DNA of 64,000 bases. Origin: Paracoccaceae bacterium. Its GTDB lineage: Bacteria > Pseudomonadota > Alphaproteobacteria > Rhodobacterales > Rhodobacteraceae. Below the pieces are notes generated by a model, which was not told the origin of the DNA, ran no database searches, and was given only the letters and a program-made list of their open reading frames with translations. Position numbers and translations under genes: made by a program. This document shows positions 56,718-64,000 of this stretch, in pieces. The number at the start of each line of letters is the position of its first letter. Within the stretch, counting starts at the first letter, position 1. The DNA lies in the NCBI GenBank assembly GCA_002402045.2, contig NVUX02000090.1, positions 1 to 64,000 on the forward strand, given 5' to 3'.

Positions 56718-57626
56718 ATGACTGATTCCGTCACCACCCACCAAGCCGCCGACGATGCCCGCAATGCGGATATCCATATCTATGTAAACGGCGATATTGT
56801 GCCGCGCGCCGATGCCAAGGTTTCGGTTTATGATAGCGGCTTTATGCTGGGGGACGGCATTTGGGAAGGGCTGCGGCTATATAACGGAAAATGGGCGTTT
56901 CTCAGCGAGCACATGGACCGCCTTTTTGAGGCTGCCCTCGCGCTTGATCTTAATATCGGCATGGACCGTGCAGGGGTAATGGCCGCGCTAGAGGCCACTC
57001 GCGAAGCCAACGCCATGGAAGACAACACCCACGCGCGCCTGATGATCACGCGCGGTGTTAAAACCAAGCCGTTCCAGCATCCGGCGCTCTCGCAATCTGG
57101 CCCAACCATGGTCATTATCTGCGAGCATTCCACCCCGTCCATCCCCCGGCCCATCCGGCTCGCCACCGTGCCACACATGCGGGGGCTGCCCATGACCCAA
57201 GACCCAAAACTCAATTCACACTCCAAGCTTAACTGCATCCTCGCCTGCATCGCCGCCGAAAAGGCCGGGGCTGATGAGGCCCTGATGCTTGACGTAAACG
57301 GCTTTGTGAACACCACCAATGCCTGCAACTTTTTCATCGTCCGCAAGGGCGCGGTTTGGACAAGCACCGGCGATTACTGCATGAACGGTATCACCCGCCA
57401 AAAGGTCATCGACCTTTGCCGCGCTGACGGCATTCCGGTCTTTGAGCGCAATTTTTCACTGGTAGACACCTACGGCGCCGACGAGGCCTTCCTCACCGGC
57501 ACGTTCGGGGCGCAAACCCCCGTAGCCTCGCTTGACGGCCGCACCATTGGCAGCGGCCAGCTTGGGCCCATCACCAAACGCCTCCGCGCGCTTTACAAAG
57601 CACTGATCGAAAAGGAAACCACCTGA
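56718..57626 (+). CDS. class IV aminotransferase (branched-chain or D-amino-acid type)
   Basis: 302 residues, PLP fold type IV. IHIYVNGDIVPRADAKVSVYDSGFMLGDG at the N-terminus (read as IYVNGDIVPRADAKVSVYD then SGFMLGDGIWEGLR), PLP Lys in NSHSKLNCILACIAAEKAG (about 172), and LDVNGFVNTTNACNFFIV where family members usually have a Glu-Gly pair. AAGGAG precedes the start. Its stop overlaps the sulfotransferase-like ATG (TGATG). Substrate not determinable. Confidence 0.85.
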   Translation: MTDSVTTHQAADDARNADIHIYVNGDIVPRADAKVSVYDSGFMLGDGIWEGLRLYNGKWAFLSEHMDRLFEAALALDLNIGMDRAGVMAALEATREANAMEDNTHARLMITRGVKTKPFQHPALSQSGPTMVIICEHSTPSIPRPIRLATVPHMRGLPMTQDPKLNSHSKLNCILACIAAEKAGADEALMLDVNGFVNTTNACNFFIVRKGAVWTSTGDYCMNGITRQKVIDLCRADGIPVFERNFSLVDTYGADEAFLTGTFGAQTPVASLDGRTIGSGQLGPITKRLRALYKALIEKETT

Positions 57627-58345
57627 TGCACATCGCTATGTGGTCTGGGCCACGCAATCTGTCCACAGCCTTGATGTATAGCTTTGGCAACCGCCCCGAT
57701 ACGGCAGTTTGGGACGAACCATTTTACGCCGCCTATCTTGCCGCCACCGGCCTTGACCACCCCATGCGCGCCGAAATTCTACAGGCAGGAGACACCGACG
57801 CCGCCCGCATCGCCAGCCGTTGCAATGGCCCCCTTCCCGACGGAAAATCTGTGCTTTACCAAAAGCACATGACCCACCATATGCTGCCCGAATTTCCGCT
57901 TGGCTGGCTGGAAAACGTCACCAACATCTTCCTCATCCGCCGCCCCGACCGGGTGATCGCCAGCTACCACGCCAAACGCGAAAACCCAACGCTCAGCGAC
58001 CTTGGCTTTCAACAACAGGCCGAGATTTTTCAAAGCCTAAGCGCCCAAAATCCTGTGGTTATCGATTCCGATGACATCTTAAAAGCACCCGAACCCGCTC
58101 TGCGCGCCCTTTGCAAAGCCATTAAGCTTCCCTTTTCGCCTGCCATGCTAAATTGGCCCCAAGATGGCCATGCCTCTGACGGCCCGTGGGCCAAACACTG
58201 GTATAATGCCGTCCACAAATCCACCGGCTTTGCCCAAGGCGTCTCGTCTCCGCCAATGCTTACGGAGGAAGGCAAAGCCTTATGTGCGCAAGCCCAGCCC
58301 TTTTATGATCAGCTAACCCCGTTTCGGTTAAAGCTCAGCGGTTAA
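57626..58345 (+). CDS. sulfotransferase-like P-loop protein
   Basis: 239 residues. MWSGPRNLSTALMYSFGNR at the N-terminus matches the PAPS 5'-phosphosulfate loop of sulfotransferases; IFLIRRPDRVIASYHAKR (about 93-110) is the 3'-phosphate-binding region. Sequence ends with a soluble alpha/beta domain. Translationally coupled to the aminotransferase, so the two probably act on one amino-acid-derived compound. Real sulfotransfer activity unproven. Confidence 0.75.
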   Translation: MHIAMWSGPRNLSTALMYSFGNRPDTAVWDEPFYAAYLAATGLDHPMRAEILQAGDTDAARIASRCNGPLPDGKSVLYQKHMTHHMLPEFPLGWLENVTNIFLIRRPDRVIASYHAKRENPTLSDLGFQQQAEIFQSLSAQNPVVIDSDDILKAPEPALRALCKAIKLPFSPAMLNWPQDGHASDGPWAKHWYNAVHKSTGFAQGVSSPPMLTEEGKALCAQAQPFYDQLTPFRLKLSG

Positions 58346-58557
58346 GCCCATCCCCGCCGAGGTGAAGCCGAGGCCATAGCCCGTGAGGGCCATTCGCCTT
58401 TGCTGAGCGGGGGGATGGGAAAAGCCTGCCCCAAATCATCACATTTGTCGCCTCCTCGAAGCAAAGGCCGCCTAGTTCAAAGCTTGGCACCCAGCCATCG
58501 GCTTACCCTCCGTCCATGCCGTATTGCTACGCAATACAACAAAGACGTTTGGGCGGT

Positions 58558-58575
58558 GGCCTCGCTTCGCTCGGC
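58558..58575 (+). repeat. intergenic GC-rich repeat GGCCTCGCTTCGCTCGGC
   Basis: Copy of the repeat, 17 bases upstream (plus-strand order) of the Do protease terminator and on the 3' side of that gene. Confidence 0.65.
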
Positions 58576-58587
58576 GGCCGTAGCACA

Positions 58588-58619
58588 TAAAAATGGCCCC
58601 CGAAAAACCGGAGGCCATT
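58588..58619 (-). terminator. intrinsic terminator of the Do protease gene
   Basis: Minus strand AATGGCCTCCGG, loop TTTTT, CGGGGGCCATT, then TTTA. Located 17 bases past the protease stop codon. Confidence 0.8.
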
Positions 58620-58635
58620 CATTCATTTCAGCAGG

Positions 58636-60105
58636 TTACTCAGCCAGCGTCAGCGCCACAAACCGGCCCGAGCCAGATGAGCGCACCAGCAGCAAAATTG
58701 ACCGCCGTCCCGCGTCGCGTGCGGCTTCGATCCGGTCCACCACATCCTTTGGCACATTCACAGGGTTTTGCGATACTTCGGTTATCACATCCCCGGCCCG
58801 CAGCCCTTTCTCGGCGGCCTGGGAGCTTGCCTCAACTTCCAGAATAACTACACCACTGGTTTCAGAAGATATCATGAAACGCTCCCGATACTCAGGTGTG
58901 AGTTGCCCCAAAAGCAAGCCTTGTATTGAAAACTGCTGTGCTTCAGCGGGCTCTAATGTGCTTCCACCATCCGCCGACACCAACACGGCTTCTTCCAAGC
59001 GGCCAAGCGTTACCAACAGTGTTTCTGTGCCGCCATCGCGAAAAACAACCACGCGCACGCTAGCGCCAACGCCAGTTTTAGCCACTAGCCGCACAAGCTC
59101 GCGGGTGCTATCGACCTCTTCACCGTCAAAGCGCATAATCACATCACCGGCTTCAATACCAGCATCGGCGGCAGGGCCCGCGGGCACATCTGTTACCAGC
59201 GCGCCAGACGCTTGCTCAAGCCCGATCGCCGAAGCGATATCTTCAGTTACGGTCTGAATGCGCACGCCAAGCCAGCCACGGCGGGTTTCGCCAAATTGCT
59301 CTAGTTGGTCTGTCACGCCAGACACAACGTTAGACGCCATCGAAAACCCGATCCCGATAGAGCCGCCACTGGGCGAAAGAATGGCCGTATTCACCCCCAC
59401 CACTTCGCCTTTCATATTAAACAGCGGCCCGCCCGAGTTGCCCCGGTTAATCGCGGCATCGGTTTGGATGAAATCATCATATGAGCCCGAAAGCTCGCGC
59501 CCACGGGCCGAAACAATACCGGCAGATACCGAAAAGCCCTGCCCCAGCGGGTTACCAATCGCCAACACCCAATCGCCCACGCGCATTTCATCTGAGTTGC
59601 CAAAGTTCACAAATGGCAGCGGTTCATCCGCTTCGATTTTCAGCAATGCAATATCGGTGCGCGCATCGGTGCCAATAATGACAGCCACCAGTTTCTTACC
59701 ATTACGCAGCTCAATTTCGATTTCGTCAGCGTCTTCGATCACGTGGTTATTTGTGACCACGTAGCCGTCAGCCGAAATAATGAAGCCCGAGCCAAGGGCC
59801 GTGCCGCGGCGCTCTGGCACGGGACGGTCTCCATTGTTGCGGTCGGTAAATTCTTTGAACAAGTCGTCAAATGGGGAGCTTTGCGGTGCGTTCAGCTGGT
59901 CTCCCGGGCGATTAAGCACGGTTGAGGTGGTGATATTCACCACCGCTGGGCTTACCTCAGCCGCGAGATCTGCAAAGCTGTTCGGCATGTTTTGCGCGCG
60001 CGCGCCTTGCGCGGCTGTGAGCATCAAAGCGATGCTGGCCAGCAGCATCAGCAACATCCGGTTGGCGCTCAGCACCGGCTTGGTGAGGGTTCTAACTTGG
60101 GTCAA
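58636..60105 (-). CDS. Do-family periplasmic serine protease (DegP/DegQ type)
   Basis: 489 residues from a TTG start at 60105, eight bases after a strong GGAGG. Signal segment MLLMLLASIALMLTAAQGARA; trypsin-like domain with catalytic His (NNHVIEDADE, about 118), Asp (ARTDIALLKIE, about 148) and Ser (RGNSGGPLFNMKG, about 221); two PDZ domains (about 265-355, 385-485). Envelope quality control. A six-codon ATG frame overlaps the TTG start out of frame. Follows DUF2065, hflC and hflK in the usual order; ends at a clear terminator. Confidence 0.93.
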   Translation of the reverse strand: MTQVRTLTKPVLSANRMLLMLLASIALMLTAAQGARAQNMPNSFADLAAEVSPAVVNITTSTVLNRPGDQLNAPQSSPFDDLFKEFTDRNNGDRPVPERRGTALGSGFIISADGYVVTNNHVIEDADEIEIELRNGKKLVAVIIGTDARTDIALLKIEADEPLPFVNFGNSDEMRVGDWVLAIGNPLGQGFSVSAGIVSARGRELSGSYDDFIQTDAAINRGNSGGPLFNMKGEVVGVNTAILSPSGGSIGIGFSMASNVVSGVTDQLEQFGETRRGWLGVRIQTVTEDIASAIGLEQASGALVTDVPAGPAADAGIEAGDVIMRFDGEEVDSTRELVRLVAKTGVGASVRVVVFRDGGTETLLVTLGRLEEAVLVSADGGSTLEPAEAQQFSIQGLLLGQLTPEYRERFMISSETSGVVILEVEASSQAAEKGLRAGDVITEVSQNPVNVPKDVVDRIEAARDAGRRSILLLVRSSGSGRFVALTLAE

Positions 60106-60234
60106 TGCTCATTCCTCCAAAGTAATTTCGGCATAGGGCAAATCGCCCTTGTGCCTTTATAAATGCAAATATACGCCGCCAGCTTCAAGGGAGCTGGCCT
60201 AAAATATAGTTCAACACCATGTGAACTCGGCTGA

Positions 60235-60423
60235 TTATCGCCGCACCAGCGCGATTAAAGCAACCCCTAGGGCGATTAAAATTAGCGCCATCAGCCGCAG
60301 GCGCTCGGGCGGCAGGCTCGAAATAACCGCCAAAGCCCGCTTTAAATGCTGAGGGGCCAGTGCAAGCACCAGCCCCTCAATAACGGCCACAAACCCGAGG
60401 CCAAAGAGTATGTCTTCAATCAT
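60235..60423 (-). CDS. DUF2065 small membrane protein
   Basis: 62 residues, two hydrophobic helices (about 5-22 and 40-58), DUF2065 family. Overlaps hflC by four bases. This family usually follows hflC and lies next to a Do protease, as here. Function unknown. Confidence 0.85.
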   Translation of the reverse strand: MIEDILFGLGFVAVIEGLVLALAPQHLKRALAVISSLPPERLRLMALILIALGVALIALVRR

Positions 60424-61304
60424 TGTCCGCTGGCAGCGCCCATCGGGTCAATGAAGTAGCTGAAGAACGGGCTGCTAGGCGACAATACCATAGTGGAATT
60501 GCTGCCCTGCAAAGCCTTCTCATACGCACTCAGTGAGCGGTAAAAGTTAAAGAACTCGGGGTCGCGGCCATAGGCCTCGGCATATATCCGGTTGCTTTCC
60601 GCATCGGCTTCACCACGGATGATATCCGCATCTCGCTGGGCGGAGGACACTAGCTCAAGCGATTGCCGGTCGGCATTCGCCCGCACCCTTTGCGCAGCCT
60701 CTTCACCGCGTGCCCGCTGGTCGGCAGCTTCACGCTGGCGCTCGGCTTGCATCCGGTTAAAGGTCGAAACCAAGTTGGCCTCTGGCAGGTCGGCGCGCTT
60801 GATCCGCACGTCAATCACCTCTAGCCCGAGGTTGCGTGATTGCGCAATCGCGCCATCGCGGATTTTGGCCATAAGCGCGGCACGGTCATCCGAAAGGATG
60901 GCCCCGCTATCTACCTCACCCAAAACAGCACGCAGCTGCGCGTTCAGGATAGAACCAAGACGGTCTTCGGCCAAAGCTGTGCCGCCGGTGCCAACCGCTT
61001 GGCGAAACTTGCGCAAATCCGAAATCCGGTAGCGCGCAAACGCATCAACCACCAAGCGGCGATCATCCGCAGGGGTCACCTCAAGGGGCCGGATGTCTAG
61101 GCTCAGGATCCGGCCATCATAGAGCACAACCTCTTGAATGAACGGAATTTTCCAATGTAGGCCCGGATCTTCGATTGTGTCAACAACCTCACCAAATTTT
61201 AACAACAGCGCTTTTTGCCGTGCATCCACCACAAAGGCAGAGGACAGCACAAGAAACACACTGACGATAGCAACAACGGTCGCAATTACAGGAAGCTTTT
61301 TCAT
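60420..61304 (-). CDS. hflC: HflC, SPFH-domain modulator of FtsH
   Basis: 294 residues: membrane helix at 7-25, SPFH/band-7 domain (VFLVLSSAFVVDARQKALLLKFG, then PGLHWKIPFIQEVVLYDGRI read in parts), long Arg/Glu-rich helix with SERQREAADQRARGEEAA-type repeat. Forms with HflK the cage around FtsH. One-base overlap with hflK. Confidence 0.95.
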   Translation of the reverse strand: MKKLPVIATVVAIVSVFLVLSSAFVVDARQKALLLKFGEVVDTIEDPGLHWKIPFIQEVVLYDGRILSLDIRPLEVTPADDRRLVVDAFARYRISDLRKFRQAVGTGGTALAEDRLGSILNAQLRAVLGEVDSGAILSDDRAALMAKIRDGAIAQSRNLGLEVIDVRIKRADLPEANLVSTFNRMQAERQREAADQRARGEEAAQRVRANADRQSLELVSSAQRDADIIRGEADAESNRIYAEAYGRDPEFFNFYRSLSAYEKALQGSNSTMVLSPSSPFFSYFIDPMGAASGQ

Positions 61305-62413
61305 TAGTTTGTCCCTCCGCTTGTTAACTGATTAAGCGGTAGATAAGGCACAACGCCCTGCCCGCCCGAAGCTTCGTCAATGATCACTTTTTCAATGTCA
61401 CCGAGCACACGCTCCATGGTTTCGAGGTAAAGCCGCTGGCGGGTAACCTCTGGTGCTTTGGCGTATTCGTTATACACCGCAATAAACCGGCTGGCTTCAC
61501 CATCCGCAATGTTCACCACTTGCGCACGGTAACCTTCGGCTTGTTGCAGCAATTCAGCAGATTGACCACGCGCTTGGGCGAGCACAGTGTTTGCATAGGC
61601 ATCGGCCCGTTTCTCAGATGTATCACGGTCTTGCTCGGCGGCCTGCACATCACGGAAATAGTCGATCACCTCGGCGGGCGGGTCGGCTTTATCAAAGTTG
61701 AGGCGAACAACGTTAATGCCACTGTCATAACTATTCAGCGTCACTTGCACCAGTTCTTCAACTTCTTGGCTAATGGCGCCACGATCACGGTTCAAAATCG
61801 GCGCAAGGTCAGAGCGACCAACCACTTCGCGCATCGCTGATTCAGCCACGGCCCGAATGGTTTCTTGCGGGTCTTCCAGCTTGAAAAGATAGTTTTTCGG
61901 ATCGTTAATATTCCAAACCAGCTGGAAATCAATGTCGATGATATTCTCATCACCCGTCAGCATTAGCCCTTCAGAGCCTCGGCCAGAGCCACCAACCCCG
62001 ATGCTTTCTGTCCGCTCCGAGGTCACGTTCAGCACCACGGCTTCAACCAAGGGCCACGGGGCAAAGTTAAGGCCCGGATTGCCGATTTTGGAGAATTCTC
62101 CGAGGAAAAGCTCGACCGAGCGCTCTTCTTCTTTCAAGGTGTAAAACGAATTATAGCCCCAAAGGGCAACAGCCGCCAAAGCAATAAGCGCAAAACCACC
62201 CTTGCCAATGCCGCCGCCATCTGCGCCGCCACGGCCACCGCCGCCGCCCATAATGTCTTTCAGCTTTTCCTGCCCTTTGCGCATCAACTCGTCAATATCA
62301 GGCACAGGCTGCGGGCCACGGTTGGGGGGGCGCTGGCCCCTGTTTCGGTCATCGTCACCGCGGTTGCCACCGCCGCCGCCCCATGGGCCACCGGAATTGC
62401 TGTTATTAGGCAT
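61304..62413 (-). CDS. hflK: HflK, SPFH-domain modulator of FtsH
   Basis: 369 residues: Gly/Asn/Arg-rich cytoplasmic head (1-70, GGPWGGGGGNRGDDDRNRG), membrane helix at about 72-90, band-7 domain (about 95-280) and a coiled C-terminal helix with AYANTVLAQARGQSAELLQQ. The glycine-rich start is typical of HflK. First gene of hflK-hflC-DUF2065, with the Do protease about 130 bases further on. Confidence 0.95.
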   Translation of the reverse strand: MPNNSNSGGPWGGGGGNRGDDDRNRGQRPPNRGPQPVPDIDELMRKGQEKLKDIMGGGGGRGGADGGGIGKGGFALIALAAVALWGYNSFYTLKEEERSVELFLGEFSKIGNPGLNFAPWPLVEAVVLNVTSERTESIGVGGSGRGSEGLMLTGDENIIDIDFQLVWNINDPKNYLFKLEDPQETIRAVAESAMREVVGRSDLAPILNRDRGAISQEVEELVQVTLNSYDSGINVVRLNFDKADPPAEVIDYFRDVQAAEQDRDTSEKRADAYANTVLAQARGQSAELLQQAEGYRAQVVNIADGEASRFIAVYNEYAKAPEVTRQRLYLETMERVLGDIEKVIIDEASGGQGVVPYLPLNQLTSGGTN

Positions 62414-62963
62414 AGGCCAAGTTATCCTTTAAAAGGTTCATACTGCCCTTGGAATTGTTCATTCTAGCACGCAATGTCAAGGCGTGCGCGCCATTCCCCT
62501 CGATAAAAGTCCAAAAAAGCGTGCTATTTCCACCCCTTTCCGCAAATTTTAGGAATGAAACTCGATCATATGATCTATAATCATTTTTATAGTCCCCTAC
62601 ACGCCTGCGCCATTTCCCGTTTCCGGTGTTTCACAGCGGACCACGCCGCGCCTTCGGCACGGTAGCGGCGCGTCAGAGATAGCGCTTGTGGCAAGAATGC
62701 ACCCGCGCCGCACGGCAAATTTTGCGTTTGTGATGGGAAAAAAGGGGCTGCCTCCTAGCATCTCACCAACAGTGATTTCGTTGCAGCGCGGCGCGGGCCA
62801 AACTCCACCACAAACGCAGCGCCGGCAGCGCCGCCACCGAGCGTAGCGAGGCCACGCCCAACGGGAGGGCTCGATTTGCTTGCAAATCGGTGCCCGACGG
62901 GCGGGAGAGCTTTGGGGCAATGCGCCGAGGCTCTCCAACCAAACGAGTTTTATTCAATCGGGC
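62414..62963. other. 550-base non-coding gap between soxB and hflK
   Basis: AT-rich near hflK (62440-62600, likely its promoter) and GC-rich towards soxB. Contains CGCGCCTTCGGCACGGTAGC near 62649 and an inverted copy of the intergenic repeat at 62837-62853. A 113-codon minus-strand frame here is Arg- and Cys-rich and looks non-coding. Confidence 0.6.
62837..62853 (-). repeat. inverted copy of intergenic repeat GGCCTCGCTACGCTCGG
   Basis: Minus-strand match over 17 bases to the copy at 37577-37593. Continues TGGCGGCGCTG. Confidence 0.65.
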
Positions 62964-64000
62964 TTATACGCCCGTTACGACCACGCTGTTATTTGGGTCG
63001 AGCTTAATCGTGCCTTGCTTTTTGATGTAGTTTTCCACCACATCCCAAATCGGCTCACCCGGCGCGCCGCCCTCGGCCACGCTTGCCCAGCCAGCCACAA
63101 TATAGGTTTTATCCGCCTCGATCTTCTCGCCGGTTTTCAGCATCGTCATTTCCGTCAGCCGCTCGCCTTGCGGTTTGCTCACATCAATATGGTAGCCCAT
63201 GCCGCCCACCCGCACCATATCACCACCTTGCTGGTAATATGGATCGGGGTTAAACAGGTTATCCGCCACGTCTTCCAAAATAAGCTTGATGGTTTCGCCC
63301 GTCATTTCCGAGCGATAGGTATTCGGATAATTCATCCCGGTGCAGTTAAACAGATCTTCACGGGTAATATCATCCCCCGCAATCAGGCTCGGCCCCCAGC
63401 GGAAGCCGGGGCTCAGGGCGATGTCAGCATCTCGCTCACTAATAAGCGCATCACAAATCAGATCATCCCATGTGCCGTTGAAATTTCCACGGCGGTAAAG
63501 CTCGCTATCGGTGGTGCCCAGCACTTCGGAAAGCTCGGCCTCAAAGGGGGCGCGCTGCTCGTCAATCAGCGTCGCCATTTCGGCATCCGGCTCAATTACA
63601 TCCGAGAATATCGGGATCAGTTTATGCGCAAACCCCATGATCCGGCCATTCTGCACGTCCAAATCGAGCCGCGTGATAAACTTGCCGTTGGAGCCAGAAG
63701 CAATCAGCATGGTGTCGCCAACCAGCACAGGCTCAGGCAGCGCATCATGCGTGTGGGCTGTCAGGATCACATCAATGCCAGTCACTTTGCTGGCCATCGC
63801 GCGGTCCACATCAAAGCCGTTATGACTGAGGCACACCACCAGCTCGGCCCCCATGGCAAGCACCTCATCGACCATTTTTTGCATGTGCCGATCCCGAATA
63901 CCAAAGGCGTATTCAGGGAACATCCAGCCCGGATTGGCAATGGGCATATAAGGGAAAGCCTGCCCGATAACAGCAATTTTCACGCCGCCGCTCTCGTAAA
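62964..64000 (-). CDS. soxB: SoxB thiosulfohydrolase, 5' end outside window
   Basis: C-terminal 345 residues of SoxB, the periplasmic dimanganese enzyme that releases sulfate from SoxY-bound sulfur in thiosulfate oxidation. Frame is open to the window edge (YESGGVKIAVIGQAFPY), so no start is present; a GTG at 63983 lies inside the conserved region. Signature stretches: VVCLSHNGFDVD, LTAHTHDALPEP (metal His), YRRGNFNGTWDDLICDAL, SPGFRWGPSL and NLFNPDPYYQQGGDMVRVGG. Normal total length is about 560 residues. No soxC or soxD follows. Confidence 0.95.
   Translation of the reverse strand, partial: YESGGVKIAVIGQAFPYMPIANPGWMFPEYAFGIRDRHMQKMVDEVLAMGAELVVCLSHNGFDVDRAMASKVTGIDVILTAHTHDALPEPVLVGDTMLIASGSNGKFITRLDLDVQNGRIMGFAHKLIPIFSDVIEPDAEMATLIDEQRAPFEAELSEVLGTTDSELYRRGNFNGTWDDLICDALISERDADIALSPGFRWGPSLIAGDDITREDLFNCTGMNYPNTYRSEMTGETIKLILEDVADNLFNPDPYYQQGGDMVRVGGMGYHIDVSKPQGERLTEMTMLKTGEKIEADKTYIVAGWASVAEGGAPGEPIWDVVENYIKKQGTIKLDPNNSVVVTGV

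Larger units (their letters stand above)
58346..58635. other. non-coding gap with repeat copy between convergent genes
   Basis: Holds the intergenic repeat GGCCTCGCTTCGCTCGGC (58558-58575), a GTATTGC-TAC-GCAATAC hairpin at 58521-58537, and the terminator of the Do protease gene at 58592-58619. No credible gene. Confidence 0.6.

Noticed and set aside
58400-59257. 285-codon plus-strand frame running into the Do protease gene
   Set aside because: Ser/Thr/Arg-rich antisense frame; overlaps the PDZ-encoding part of a clear gene and the terminator.
60178-60198. Terminator between DUF2065 and the Do protease gene (GCCAGCT..AGCTGGC)
   Set aside because: Seven-pair stem without a T-run on the relevant strand.
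62597-62938. 113-codon minus-strand frame between soxB and hflK
   Set aside because: Arg/Cys/Pro-rich composition of a random GC-rich frame and crosses the intergenic repeat.

Overview
The window reads as a chromosomal segment of an alphaproteobacterium of the Rhodobacterales (Roseobacter-like, probably marine). Grounds: a CcrM-type GANTC methyltransferase next to rnhB, a SAM-II riboswitch before metZ, the order ctaC-ctaB-small ORF-ctaG-ctaE-surf1-thrC-M16 peptidase, hflK-hflC-DUF2065-Do protease, a membrane urate hydroxylase with a cytochrome c tail, and a thiosulfate-oxidising soxB at the right edge. Gene density is high, with many 1-4 base overlaps. I saw no rRNA, tRNA, insertion sequence, prophage or CRISPR array.

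Left third (1-25 kb). Bases 1-79 carry a 5'-truncated piece of rpoB on the minus strand. Next come purine breakdown (8-oxoguanine deaminase, puuD, divergent uraD) and a tightly overlapping nucleoside salvage operon cdd-deoA-deoB-add-upp. At 8.0-13.1 kb lies a signalling cassette: a secreted cysteine-free protein resembling the molybdopterin-oxidoreductase fold, a membrane histidine kinase with a decayed ATPase domain, a soluble hybrid kinase with REC and HPt domains, and a sigma-54-dependent response regulator. This is my best candidate for an undescribed system. Central carbon and cofactor genes follow (prpE, maeB, trkH, folE, metZ with its riboswitch).

Middle (24-45 kb). Two adjacent genes, ribH and a ribN-like riboflavin transporter gene, each have an FMN riboswitch, a terminator and a similar promoter, evidently a duplicated leader. 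A pyrimidine cluster pyrC-kinase-pyrE follows, then a SUKH-like protein with a DUF2478 protein, two small membrane proteins, a TRAP dctQM pair without its binding protein next to a flavin monooxygenase, rnhB, ccrM (three GANTC sites in its promoter region), a nucleotide salvage set (mtnP, a NadR-like protein, apt) and an SDR-DoxX fusion with DUF2269 and small membrane genes.

Right third (44-64 kb). A long minus-strand run holds cytochrome c oxidase subunits II and III with assembly factors, threonine synthase, a processing peptidase, an acetyltransferase and an FAD-linked dehydrogenase. A near-perfect FNR-type box lies in the ctaC/tldD divergent region. On the plus strand are tldD, dprA (a 12-bp inverted repeat covers its start codon) and an aminotransferase-sulfotransferase pair. 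The Do protease, DUF2065, HflC/HflK and partial soxB close the window. A short GC-rich palindrome-like repeat (GGCCTCGCTNCGCTCGG) recurs in at least four intergenic gaps.
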